Part shown: positions 15,650 through 24,342 of the stretch, piece after piece
Layout: every line of letters begins with the position of its first letter
Numbering within the stretch: the first letter of the stretch is position 1
Assembly (NCBI RefSeq): GCF_041740695.1
Contig: NZ_JBGSLK010000003.1
Location: forward strand, 1 to 64,000
Reading direction: 5' to 3'
From: Haliscomenobacter sp041740695
Lineage (GTDB): Bacteria > Bacteroidota > Bacteroidia > Chitinophagales > Saprospiraceae
Length of the DNA: 64,000 bases
The notes under the pieces: model-generated
Told to the model about the DNA's origin: nothing
The model's database searches: none
What the model saw: only the letters and a program-made list of their open reading frames with translations
Translations under genes and position numbers: made by a program

Positions 15650-18151
15650 TTACTTCCGCAACAACTGCCCCGGGAATTCCTTTGTACTCTTCCCTCCTAC
15701 AAAAACCACCTTGCCATTCACCCATACCCGCTCAATACCCGTCGACAATGCAGTAGGGTTTTGAAAAGTAGCATTGTCTTGCACCGTTTGGGGGTCAAAC
15801 AGCACCAAGTCGGCAAAATAGCCGGGAGCAATCAAACCGCGTTCCCTCAAGCCCAAGTGCTCCGCCGAAAGGCCGGTCATTTTGTGAATGGCCTCTTCCA
15901 GGCCCAGGGCTTTTTTCTCCCGCACGTAACGCGCCAATACCCGCGTAAAGGCGCCATGCCCCCGTGGATGGCTGCGGTGGGTGCCGTCTGAACACACATT
16001 GGTATGCGGCCAGCGCAATAAGTTAATGACATCTTGATCCGCCATGGAAGCACCGATGATCGATTCCGTTTCACCCGTACGTTCCGCCTCGGCTACCAGG
16101 TACATCAAGGTTTTGGCAACTGCTTCGCCGCGCATTTGGGCGATGACACTCAGGGTTTTGCCCGCGTAGGCTGGTTGAGCGCCAAAGCGGGAGACAATGC
16201 TGCGGGTAGGGTCGATCAATTGGGTGACTGCAAATTCGGCGCTGGCCAGGTTGTCGAAGTCTTTTTTCGGGAACAACACCCGCAAGGTGGATTGCCAATG
16301 CTCGTAAGGGTAAACATCCGCCGTGATGTCGATGCCTTCAGACCGGGCAGCTTGCAGGCGAGCCAACAGTTGGGGCGCTTGCCCCCACTTGCTTTTGAGC
16401 GCAATTTTGAAATGGGAAATCTGCACGGGCAATTTGGCCTCCCGCCCAATCTGGATAATTTCATCAAGTGCATCGTCCAGATGGATGTCTTCGCTACGGA
16501 TATGGCTCATGTAGCGCCCGCCAGCGGCAGCAGCCACTTTGGCCAGGGTGATCACCTCATCGCGATTGGAATAAAAACCTTCCTCGTATTCCAGACCGGA
16601 GCACAAGCCCAAAGCCCCAGCTTTCAACTCCGCAGCCAATAATTCCTTTATTTTTTCTATTTCTGCTACCGTGGCTTGGCGTCGAAAACTGCTCAATCCC
16701 ATCGCCCGCAAGCGCAGGGTGCTGTGCCCGGCGTAAGAGGCGAGATTGACTGCGATGGGGCGGCGTTGGAGCCATAGCGCCAGGCTGTCCATGGGTTCTG
16801 ATTCCCCATCTTGCCCTGATACAATTGTGGTGATGCCTTGACTGACGACGGCCAACATGTCCGGCTTTTCCTCCATCGCCCCAGCATGGTGGCTATGGGT
16901 ATCAATAAACCCAGGGGCTAAGACTTTTCCCAGTCCATCAATTACTTTTTCTCCGGGCAAAGGACTGAGCGCGCCCATGTCTTGAATGCGGTTGTTGAGT
17001 ACGCGCACTGCGCCAAAGCGAGCCGTGCTCCCCGTGCCATCCACGATTTGCACATTGCGGATTAGGGTGGAACTGGGAAATTTAAAAGCTTTGCCTTCAG
17101 ACCAGGCTCTTACGATTTGCTGGACAAAACCTTGGCCAGAATTGTCCAGCGCAATCAAGGCTGATTTTTGATCCAGATTTCGCAGGATCAAAGTGCGGAA
17201 CCCAACCCAACCGCCCGTATGACTCAACTCCCGGCCCTCTTTGCCCACAGCCCATCCGAAGCCATAAGGATAGGTGCTGCCATCATTGAGCTTTACGGGA
17301 CTAAAAGCTTCTTCCAGCGTACTTTTTTTTACCAATTTTTCGGTGTACAAGGCTTGTTCCCAGCGCAGCAAATCTTCGGCAGAGCTGTAAACGTTGCCAT
17401 CGCCCACTACCCCATCGATGCTAATGAGGTCATTTGGTAGCAATTTCCCTCCTTCCCGATGCATGCCCATCACCCGCTGAGCCGGAGCAGCTGGACCTTT
17501 AAAATGGTAAACAAAAGTTTGATTGAGTCCTAAGGGGCGGGCAATCCGTTCGGCAAAAAACTGGGCAAAAGGTTTTCCAGCTGCCTTTTCAACCACCGAA
17601 GCCAGGAGTATATATCCCGTGTTGCAGTACGACCATTGGCTGCCGGGCTCAAATTCCAGGGCGGGTTTATGCCGAGCCAACAACTGCAAAAGATCGTCAT
17701 TGGTCAGGGTATCGAGCAAGGTGAGTTGGCGTTGGGCCAGGTCAAAGTACTCGGGCAGACCCGAAGTATGGGTCAACAATTGTCGGACTACGATATTGGC
17801 ATAAGGAAAGCTCGGTAGGTATTTTTGCACCGGGTCGTCGTATTGGAGTTTGTTTTCTTCCTTGAGGAGCATCGCGCTCATGGCCACAAATTGCTTGGAC
17901 ACCGAAGCGAGATTGAAAGAGGATTGGGTGCTCAATAGGGTTTTTCCACCTGCATCGTTTACCCCAAAGGCTTTTTTATACAACGCCTGGCCTTCCTGTG
18001 CCACGAGCACTACGCCATTGAACAACTGGAGTTGATGCAAAGCATTTAACGCCGAATCCAGGCGAATGGGATTGGGTCTATTTTGACCGTAGCTCAAAGT
18101 AAGGTAGAGCAAACAAAAGAGCAGTAGTTTGATTTTCAGCAGTTTTTCCAT
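15650..18151 (-). CDS. secreted serine hydrolase fused to N-acyl-D-amino-acid deacylase
   Basis: An 833-residue two-enzyme fusion with a signal peptide (about 1-22). The N-terminal domain (about 30-355) is a class C beta-lactamase/D-peptidase fold with Ser83-Val-Ser-Lys86, Tyr175-Cys-Asn177 and His311-Thr-Gly-Gly. The C-terminal domain (about 360-833) is an amidohydrolase of the D-aminoacylase type, with Asp417-Thr-His419-Ser-His421 and later GQDGES, MSHIRSE and CSDGTHRSHPRGHG. Likely role: cut D-residue-containing peptides and then deacylate the N-acyl-D-amino acids, outside the cytoplasm. The start at 18151 is chosen because an in-frame extension to 18448 overlaps the divergent gene and delays the signal peptide. 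Confidence 0.85.
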   Translation of the reverse strand: MEKLLKIKLLLFCLLYLTLSYGQNRPNPIRLDSALNALHQLQLFNGVVLVAQEGQALYKKAFGVNDAGGKTLLSTQSSFNLASVSKQFVAMSAMLLKEENKLQYDDPVQKYLPSFPYANIVVRQLLTHTSGLPEYFDLAQRQLTLLDTLTNDDLLQLLARHKPALEFEPGSQWSYCNTGYILLASVVEKAAGKPFAQFFAERIARPLGLNQTFVYHFKGPAAPAQRVMGMHREGGKLLPNDLISIDGVVGDGNVYSSAEDLLRWEQALYTEKLVKKSTLEEAFSPVKLNDGSTYPYGFGWAVGKEGRELSHTGGWVGFRTLILRNLDQKSALIALDNSGQGFVQQIVRAWSEGKAFKFPSSTLIRNVQIVDGTGSTARFGAVRVLNNRIQDMGALSPLPGEKVIDGLGKVLAPGFIDTHSHHAGAMEEKPDMLAVVSQGITTIVSGQDGESEPMDSLALWLQRRPIAVNLASYAGHSTLRLRAMGLSSFRRQATVAEIEKIKELLAAELKAGALGLCSGLEYEEGFYSNRDEVITLAKVAAAAGGRYMSHIRSEDIHLDDALDEIIQIGREAKLPVQISHFKIALKSKWGQAPQLLARLQAARSEGIDITADVYPYEHWQSTLRVLFPKKDFDNLASAEFAVTQLIDPTRSIVSRFGAQPAYAGKTLSVIAQMRGEAVAKTLMYLVAEAERTGETESIIGASMADQDVINLLRWPHTNVCSDGTHRSHPRGHGAFTRVLARYVREKKALGLEEAIHKMTGLSAEHLGLRERGLIAPGYFADLVLFDPQTVQDNATFQNPTALSTGIERVWVNGKVVFVGGKSTKEFPGQLLRK

Positions 18152-18180
18152 AATGTTTGTGCAATTTGATTTGATGCATT

Positions 18181-18229
18181 CTACTGGACATTTTGCTCGG
18201 AGGACATGAATAACAAAAATGTCCAGTAG
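18181..18229. repeat. 13-bp stem hairpin carrying the dispersed 21-mer in its loop
   Basis: CTACTGGACATTT at 18181-18193 pairs perfectly with 18217-18229. The loop contains the sequence at 18191-18211 that occurs inverted at 7317-7337. It lies in the 229-base divergent spacer between the fusion gene and the FG-GAP gene, 30 bases from the fusion start, so it could also influence expression. Confidence 0.65.
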
Positions 18230-18380
18230 TATGGATTTGGAGTTAAAATTGAGGAAAATTGCCCATATTTCTGTACATCGGCTTACCAAGTAGATTTTTT
18301 TTTCCTGGAAAAGCGGGTGTGACAAGCATCTTTGTTTTTGTTTTTTACTCCTTACTAATGATACACTCAAAACCTGATTG

Positions 18381-19874
18381 ATGAAACCGACGCTCACCCT
18401 ATTCAGCTGGCTCTGCTTTTTGCCTTTTTTACAAGCCCAACAATTCATTCAAGTCAAAAACGGTCCTCTGGTCACTAAACCCGGTGACAGCCGCAGCATC
18501 AACTTGGTAGACGTCAATGGCGACGGCCTGGACGATGTATTCATTTCCAAAGGACTAAAAGGTGGGCAAAACAACGACCTCTACCTCAACCTGGGCAAAG
18601 GCAATTTCCAGGCAGTCACCACCGATTCCATCACCCTGGACATGAGCCCTTCCGATGGTGCCACCTTTGCCGATACCGACAACGACGGAGACCTTGATGC
18701 CTACGTCACCACCTGGTACCGCCGCCCCAACCTTTTTTACACCAATGATGGCAAAGGAAATTTCACCCACCAAGGCCAGGGCATTACCGGCCCAATGGGC
18801 ACCTATTCCGAAACCGCCGCTTTTGGCGATTACGACAATGATGGCCTCGTCGACATCTACATCACCAACAGCGCAGGCGACAAACGCAACCTGCTGTACC
18901 GCAATACCGGCAACAACAACTTCGAGCGCATCCAACTCGATTGGCTGAGTGAAGCCCTGCCCAGCCGCTCGGCCAATTGGGCGGACTACGACAACGACGG
19001 CGACCTTGATTTGTTTGTGGCCAATGAAGAAGTGAATTTCAACAGCCTTTTCCGCAATCAAGGCAAGGGGCATTTTGAAAAAATCAGCAACGATCCCGTA
19101 GTGCGCGACACGTTTAGCGCTGTTACGGCCAGCTGGGGCGATGTGAACAATGATGGGTTCCAGGACTTGTTTGTGGGCAATGCGGGGTTCATAAAAGCGC
19201 AAAACAACCAGCTCTTTCTCAACAATGGCAAGGGTGGATTTACCCCGGCACCTACCGGGCCCATTCAAACCGATGGCGGTTGTAGTTTCGGCAGTGCTTT
19301 TGCGGATTACGACAATGATGGCGACCTTGATTTGTTTGTCAGCAATGGGTATTGCTCCGGCGAAATTGTGAATTTTTTGTACCGCAACAAAGGCGATGGC
19401 ACCTTTGAGCGCGACCTACAAAGCCTACCCAATTTCAGCACGCCCTGTTCCTTTGGCAGCGCCTGGAGTGATTTAAACAACGATGGATTTCAGGATTTGG
19501 TGGTCTCCACTTGTAAAAATGGCCAAAATGACCCCGAGCCCAGCAACCTGCTCTTTATGAATCAGGGAAACAAAAATACCTGGTTGAAAATTCATTTGTC
19601 GGGGACCAAATCCAATCAAGCGGCCATTGGGGCAAAATTGCGGGTAAAAAGTACCATCAATGGCAAAGCAGTTTGGCAAATGCGCGAAATTTCGGCCCAA
19701 ACTGGTTATGCGGGGCAAAACAGCCTCACGGCACACTTCGGACTAGCCAATTCCAAACAAGTGGATGCATTGGTCGTCGAATGGCCTAGTGGGGCCAAAC
19801 AACAATTCAAAAAAGTCAAAGCAGGCCAACGGTATCAACTCAAAGAAAACGGCAAGTTGGTCATTTGGCCTTAG
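18381..19874 (+). CDS. FG-GAP/VCBS repeat protein with ASPIC/UnbV domain (CRTAC1-like)
   Basis: A 497-residue secreted protein (signal peptide about 1-20). It folds as a beta-propeller with seven calcium-loop motifs of the DxNxDGxxD type (for example DVNGDGLDD, DTDNDGDLD, DYDNDGLVD) between about residues 35 and 375. The C-terminal ASPIC/UnbV domain follows (about 400-485, with LTAHFGL and VEWPSGAKQ). Such proteins are probable extracellular adhesion or carbohydrate-binding factors; no enzyme activity is implied. The ATG at 18381 is preferred to an adjoining TTG. The stop codon TAG is the first triplet of the repeat at 19872-19993. Confidence 0.9.
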   Translation: MKPTLTLFSWLCFLPFLQAQQFIQVKNGPLVTKPGDSRSINLVDVNGDGLDDVFISKGLKGGQNNDLYLNLGKGNFQAVTTDSITLDMSPSDGATFADTDNDGDLDAYVTTWYRRPNLFYTNDGKGNFTHQGQGITGPMGTYSETAAFGDYDNDGLVDIYITNSAGDKRNLLYRNTGNNNFERIQLDWLSEALPSRSANWADYDNDGDLDLFVANEEVNFNSLFRNQGKGHFEKISNDPVVRDTFSAVTASWGDVNNDGFQDLFVGNAGFIKAQNNQLFLNNGKGGFTPAPTGPIQTDGGCSFGSAFADYDNDGDLDLFVSNGYCSGEIVNFLYRNKGDGTFERDLQSLPNFSTPCSFGSAWSDLNNDGFQDLVVSTCKNGQNDPEPSNLLFMNQGNKNTWLKIHLSGTKSNQAAIGAKLRVKSTINGKAVWQMREISAQTGYAGQNSLTAHFGLANSKQVDALVVEWPSGAKQQFKKVKAGQRYQLKENGKLVIWP

Positions 19875-19993
19875 GGGCGATAAAAAAATAAGTGCTCATT
19901 TTGCCACAGGATTAGACAAGTAAACGGTTCATTTTAAGTGCCTTATTTAATCCTGTGGCTCAAGAAAAATGAACACTTATTTTTGCCCCACTA
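19872..19993. repeat. family B MITE-like palindrome, copy 1, bidirectional terminator
   Basis: A 122-bp element with imperfect ends (TAGGGGCGATAAAAAAATAAG on the left; TAGTGGGGCAAAAATAAGTG when read from the right) and a central stem, CCACAGGATTA against TAATCCTGTGG. The first TAG is the stop of the FG-GAP gene and the last CTA is the stop of the convergent epimerase gene, so both genes end exactly in the element termini. A-tracts at the ends supply T-runs after the hairpin on both strands. Confidence 0.85.
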
Positions 19994-20902
19994 CTTAGTG
20001 TCTTTCAAATTTTGCAAAGCTGCTTCCAGCTGTGGATAATCAAAATCAAATCCTTCTTTTTGAATCTTGGCGGATGAAGCCCTTACCCCGGTAAGGATGG
20101 CATCCGCCAGTTCACCCAATACCAAGCGCAAGGCAAAGGTAGGAGCAGGGATATTGATGGCCCGAGGTGCAAATGTTTTTGACGCTGTTTTGATCAATTC
20201 AAGATTGCGGGTTGGATTGGGTGCTACTGCGTTGAAAAATCCTTGCATGTCCTCATCCTGTAAAGCAAACATAAACATGCGACACAGGTCGTCGATGTGA
20301 ATCCAGGGGTACCAGGTTTTGCCACTCCCAAAATAAGGGGCAGTACCAAATTTCATGGGTTCGAGCAGTTTTGGCAAGGCGCCACCTTTGGTCGAGAGCA
20401 CAATGCCAACACGGAGTCCAACCACCCGCAGGCCTGTTTCGTTCAAGCTGCGAATGGAGGCTTCCCAAGCAATGCAACTTTCAGGCAAAAAACCTTTGCC
20501 GGGTGCAGCCTCTTCGTTGACCCATTGCTCAGAGGGGTTATCGCCATAATAACCCACTGCGGCACTAGATACAAAGGCCTTAGGCTTTTGAGGCATAGCC
20601 AGGATCTGGCGCTTGAGCAGTTGATTGCTTTTCACCCGACTATCGATGATGAGGCGTTTGCGCACTTGCGTCCAGGGTTTGTCGGCTATTCCCGCTCCGG
20701 CGAGGTTGATGATGTAATCGACATTTTCCAGGGCTTTGGTATCAATGGTGCCTTTGTCCACATCCCAGGCATAGGTGGGATAAAGCGCATCTGGGCTAGG
20801 ATTTCGGCTGAGCTGCCGAACCTCAAAACCCTGCTCACTCAACAGTTTGCTCAACTGGGTGCCAATTAAACCTGTACCTCCGGCAATTAATACAATACTC
20901 AT
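19991..20902 (-). CDS. TIGR01777 family epimerase (SDR fold)
   Basis: A 303-residue NAD(P)-binding protein of the extended short-chain dehydrogenase class. The nucleotide-binding loop is GGTGLIG near residues 8-14, and a catalytic-type YYGDN follows SSAAVG. The C-terminal 45 residues match the DUF1731-like tail of this family (APTFALRLVLGELADAIL). These proteins resemble YfcH and the plant division protein GC1, and their substrate is unknown. It is convergent with the FG-GAP gene and shares the terminator element with it. Confidence 0.88.
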   Translation of the reverse strand: MSIVLIAGGTGLIGTQLSKLLSEQGFEVRQLSRNPSPDALYPTYAWDVDKGTIDTKALENVDYIINLAGAGIADKPWTQVRKRLIIDSRVKSNQLLKRQILAMPQKPKAFVSSAAVGYYGDNPSEQWVNEEAAPGKGFLPESCIAWEASIRSLNETGLRVVGLRVGIVLSTKGGALPKLLEPMKFGTAPYFGSGKTWYPWIHIDDLCRMFMFALQDEDMQGFFNAVAPNPTRNLELIKTASKTFAPRAINIPAPTFALRLVLGELADAILTGVRASSAKIQKEGFDFDYPQLEAALQNLKDTK

Positions 20903-21082
20903 CGTGTTTGTTTTTAAAATACAACAGCTAATGTCGGGATAATTTTTTTTCCGTTGTATAATGTTTAATTTTGAGCAAATAAGCTCATGAAGCTCATGAA
21001 GCTTGTTTGTAACACCAGATTTAATCAGTCGTTCATTGGTGTAGTAAAATTTTGAAACCTTTAATCCAAAGTAATGCTTTAC

Positions 21083-22807
21083 ATGAACATCTCCAAAACC
21101 GTTCTTTTTTGCCTGGTCATTGTGCTTTGCAGTGCTAGTTTTTGTACAAAATCTGTAGACTATAAACGCTCCGGGAATTCCGTAATCGTGCGCCTCGAAA
21201 GTGATGCCGATCGTTTGAATACCATTTTAACCCAAACCCAATACGGGCGTATTCCCTCTGATCTGGCCCATTTGAACCTGATGACCTACAACGATTCTTT
21301 TGAATTGGTACCTTATCTGGTCAAAGCCCAACCCATCATCAAAGATTTGCCCAACGATGCGGTGAGTTATACTTTTGAAATTCTGGATGAGGCCGTATGG
21401 GATGATGGCAAACCTGTAACGGGCAAGGATTATTTGTTTACCCTAAAAACCATCCTCAACCCCAAGGTTGAAGCCGTAATTGGGCCTTTTGTGGAAGAGA
21501 TCAAGGATGTTCAAGTTGACCCTAAAAATCCGAAACGTTTTACCGTCGTGATGAGTCCTAAGACCATTTATTCCCTGGATTATGCGACCAACTCCTTTTC
21601 GGTCATCCCGGAACATATCCTGGACCCCAAGGGCTTGATGAAAGGCATTCCCTTTAGCGACTTGTGCAATCCTGATAAAGCTGATGCATTGGCAGCCAAC
21701 CCCAAAGTGGTCGAATTTGCTGAATTATTCAGCTCTCAACCTTATTCCAATGACCCCAAATACCTGGTCGGTTGTGGCCCATACCGCATCGAATCCTGGA
21801 CTGCAGGTGAAAAGATTGTGGTCAAAAAGAAAAAAGACTGGTGGGGCGATAAAATAGTCAAAACCCATCCCCTACTTACCGCATTCCCTGACGAAATCAT
21901 CTTTAAAATCATCGTCGACCCCGCTGCAACAACGGCTGCTATTAAAAACGAAGAAATTGATGCGACCAACCGCCTTGCTCCTGAGGATTTTACGGCTTTG
22001 CAGCAAAATGAGGCGGTCAATGAGCGCTACAATTTCCTCAATCCTACTACGATGACTTATTTCTGTGTCGCGACCAACACGCGCAATCCCAAATTGGCAG
22101 ATAAACGGGTGCGCAAAGCGATCGCACATGTATTGGATGTGGATGAATTGATTCAGGAATTGTATTTAGGTTTTGGAGAAAGAATTTGTAGCCCAGTGCC
22201 CCTCAACTCTCCAGATTACAACAAAAAATTAAAACCTATTCCTTTTGACATCAACAAAGCCAAAGCCTTTTTGGCTGAAGCAGGCTGGAAAGACAGCAAC
22301 AACAATGGCATTGTTGACAAAATGATCGATGGCAAAAGCACCGAGTTGAGTTTGACCTATTTTTATGCAGCAGGCCGAGAGACTTCCCAACAAATGGCCT
22401 TGCTGTTCCAGGATAATGCTAAAAAAGCGGGGATTGAAATCAAACCCCAGGCCTTGGAGGGCCGTGAAGTCATGGGTCGTTGGGCAAGTCACGATTTTGA
22501 TTTACTGAGTGCGGGGAGAGGTTTGGCACCAATCTGGTCTCCAGAACAAAACTGGCGCACCGATTCCGACAACCGCAGTGGCTTTGGCAATGCTGAAACA
22601 GATGCGCTGATCGATCAAATTCCAGTTACTTTTGATGCAAAAAAACGCCGGGCAATGTACCATCGTTTGCAAGAAATGATCTACGAAGAACAAGCAGAAA
22701 TCTTCTTGTTTACCCTCAAAGAATGTATCGCGATACACAAACGTTTTGAAGCGGAACCCATGGAAAACTCCCCAGGTTTTGCTCCTTCCGAGTTCAAACT
22801 GAAATAA
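21083..22807 (+). CDS. peptide-type ABC transporter substrate-binding protein
   Basis: About 574 residues of the SBP_bac_5 (OppA/DppA/NikA) class. A hydrophobic signal with cysteines at 16 and 21 suggests a lipoprotein; the lipobox is not canonical. The family's YTFEILDEAVWDDGKPVTGKD segment near 100 and the VRKAIAHVLDVDEL segment near 345 are clear. It should capture oligopeptides or similar solutes for the two permeases that follow (22906 and 24339). A 27-bp-stem hairpin separates it from the permeases, a common way of making more binding protein than membrane subunits. An in-frame ATG at 21074 is an alternative start. Confidence 0.88.
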   Translation: MNISKTVLFCLVIVLCSASFCTKSVDYKRSGNSVIVRLESDADRLNTILTQTQYGRIPSDLAHLNLMTYNDSFELVPYLVKAQPIIKDLPNDAVSYTFEILDEAVWDDGKPVTGKDYLFTLKTILNPKVEAVIGPFVEEIKDVQVDPKNPKRFTVVMSPKTIYSLDYATNSFSVIPEHILDPKGLMKGIPFSDLCNPDKADALAANPKVVEFAELFSSQPYSNDPKYLVGCGPYRIESWTAGEKIVVKKKKDWWGDKIVKTHPLLTAFPDEIIFKIIVDPAATTAAIKNEEIDATNRLAPEDFTALQQNEAVNERYNFLNPTTMTYFCVATNTRNPKLADKRVRKAIAHVLDVDELIQELYLGFGERICSPVPLNSPDYNKKLKPIPFDINKAKAFLAEAGWKDSNNNGIVDKMIDGKSTELSLTYFYAAGRETSQQMALLFQDNAKKAGIEIKPQALEGREVMGRWASHDFDLLSAGRGLAPIWSPEQNWRTDSDNRSGFGNAETDALIDQIPVTFDAKKRRAMYHRLQEMIYEEQAEIFLFTLKECIAIHKRFEAEPMENSPGFAPSEFKLK

Positions 22808-22813
22808 CCTATA

Positions 22814-22890
22814 GGGTTCCAGGGTTCCAGGTTCCATCCTGCACTTCGACTACGCTCAGTGACCAGGATGGAACCTGGAACCCTGGAACC
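22814..22890. repeat. 27-bp inverted repeat between binding protein and permeases
   Basis: Left arm 22814-22841 and right arm 22864-22890 are perfectly complementary over 27 bases and are built from GGTTCCAG words. The loop contains CTTCGACTACGCTCAGTG, a sequence I associate with dispersed repeats in Bacteroidota. The right arm ends directly at an in-frame ATG (22891). A related word array (CTGGAACTTTGGAACC) occurs near 33907-33944. Confidence 0.8.
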
Positions 22891-22905
22891 ATGGAACCGT
22901 TACCC

Positions 22906-24342
22906 ATGCTCCGCTATTTTCTCAAACGTCTGCTGCTGCTTGCTCCTACCCTACTGGTGGCCCTGGTGCTCACCTTTGGCCTGAGCCGTTTGGTGCCTGG
23001 CGACCCTGTGGAGGAAGCCAATGCCGAAGAATTTGAGCAATCCACCCAAAGTGAAACCGAATTATTGCGGATGTACCGAAGCAGATCCACGCGCATGGAC
23101 TTGGATAAACCCGTTTTTTATTGTGCCTTCCAGCCTGCGGCTTATCCCGACACCTTCCACAAAATCCCATTTCGCTATCGCCGGGAAATTTTGATTGCAC
23201 TCCTACGGCAAAATGGCAATTGGCCAGCCGTTGAACGTTACTACGAATCTTTAGGCAAGTTAAAAAAAGTACTTCAGGCCATGCCAGTTCAATGGAATTC
23301 TGATGCACGGAGTAGCCTGGGGCAGGCAGTCAATAACTTGCAATTCAGCAGTAATTTTGCAGTAGCCAAGCTACAAATTGGCGAAATTGCAGCACTGATT
23401 CCTCAGGATTCAGTACTGCAACAGCAGACTTCTTCCGCTTATCAACAATTGAGCAAATCTTTTGACTATTTGCTAACTCATCCCCAAAAAGCCAAACTGT
23501 ATCGCCCTAGCCTGGTTTGGCATGGTTTTGACAATCAATTTCACCACACTTTTTTGGGCTATTTAAAAGGCGATCTTGGGCAATCTTTTGAAGATGCCAA
23601 ACCCGTAAGTGCAAAAATTGCGCGCGCTTTGAGCTGGACTTTATTGATCAACGGTTTTGCACTGCCCCTTGCTTATTTGTTGGCGATATCAATTGGGGTA
23701 CGGATGGCAGTCCGCAAGGGATCTCGATTTGATCAGCGGGCCAATACCGTTTTGTTCGGTTTGTATGCCCTGCCCGCCTTTTGGGTTGCGCTGGTGCTTT
23801 TGGTTGTTTTTTCCAATCCCGATTGGGGCATGAATTTTATTAGCATAACCGGTATGATGGATTTGGATAAAGATTCATCCTGGGCAACCTGGATTAGCGT
23901 CAGTTTCCGGCAATTGATCATTCCGATCCTGTGTTTGATTTATCCGGCCATGACTGTGTTGAGCCGCCAAATGCGCAGTGCCATGGTTGTTGCACTCAAT
24001 CAGGATTTTGTACGCACGGCTCGGGCCAAAGGTTTGGCTGAAAAAGAGGTAATTTGGAACCATGCCTTTCCCAACGCCGCTTTTCCCCTGATCACTTCTT
24101 TTGGTTCCTTATTGCCCGAAATGGTGGCTGGCTCGATTTTGGTCGAATCCATTTTTAACATCCCCGGCATGGGACGTTTGTTGATTTACGCAATGGGGTC
24201 ACAGGACTGGCCAGTGGTATTTGGCATCATGTTGCTGGGCACTTTGTTGAGCATTGTGGGATTGTTGCTGGTCGACCTGGCCTATGCCTGGCTCGACCCC
24301 CGGGTTCGTTTTGATCGCAGTAATCTATCGACATCGGCATGA
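22906..24342 (+). CDS. ABC transporter permease, DppB/OppB type with large insertion
   Basis: A 478-residue inner-membrane subunit, against roughly 305-340 for the usual DppB. TM1 (about 5-27, ending in SRLVPGDP) is followed by a mainly hydrophilic insert of about 150-170 residues (about 30-200), presumably periplasmic. The standard permease core then follows, with the EAA loop ARAKGLAEKEVIWNHAFPNA that contacts the ATPase. The ATG at 22906 places TM1 at the N-terminus; 22891 would add five residues. It overlaps the next gene by 4 bases (ATGA). No ATPase gene is in the window. Confidence 0.88.
   Translation: MLRYFLKRLLLLAPTLLVALVLTFGLSRLVPGDPVEEANAEEFEQSTQSETELLRMYRSRSTRMDLDKPVFYCAFQPAAYPDTFHKIPFRYRREILIALLRQNGNWPAVERYYESLGKLKKVLQAMPVQWNSDARSSLGQAVNNLQFSSNFAVAKLQIGEIAALIPQDSVLQQQTSSAYQQLSKSFDYLLTHPQKAKLYRPSLVWHGFDNQFHHTFLGYLKGDLGQSFEDAKPVSAKIARALSWTLLINGFALPLAYLLAISIGVRMAVRKGSRFDQRANTVLFGLYALPAFWVALVLLVVFSNPDWGMNFISITGMMDLDKDSSWATWISVSFRQLIIPILCLIYPAMTVLSRQMRSAMVVALNQDFVRTARAKGLAEKEVIWNHAFPNAAFPLITSFGSLLPEMVAGSILVESIFNIPGMGRLLIYAMGSQDWPVVFGIMLLGTLLSIVGLLLVDLAYAWLDPRVRFDRSNLSTSA

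Noticed and set aside
18152..18448. N-terminal extension of the fused hydrolase frame
   Set aside because: It would overlap the divergent FG-GAP gene and bury the signal peptide 100 residues inside.
20980..21004. AAGCTCATG tandem words upstream of the ABC binding protein, as an operator
   Set aside because: Two imperfect copies only; likely slippage, and not placed like a known operator.
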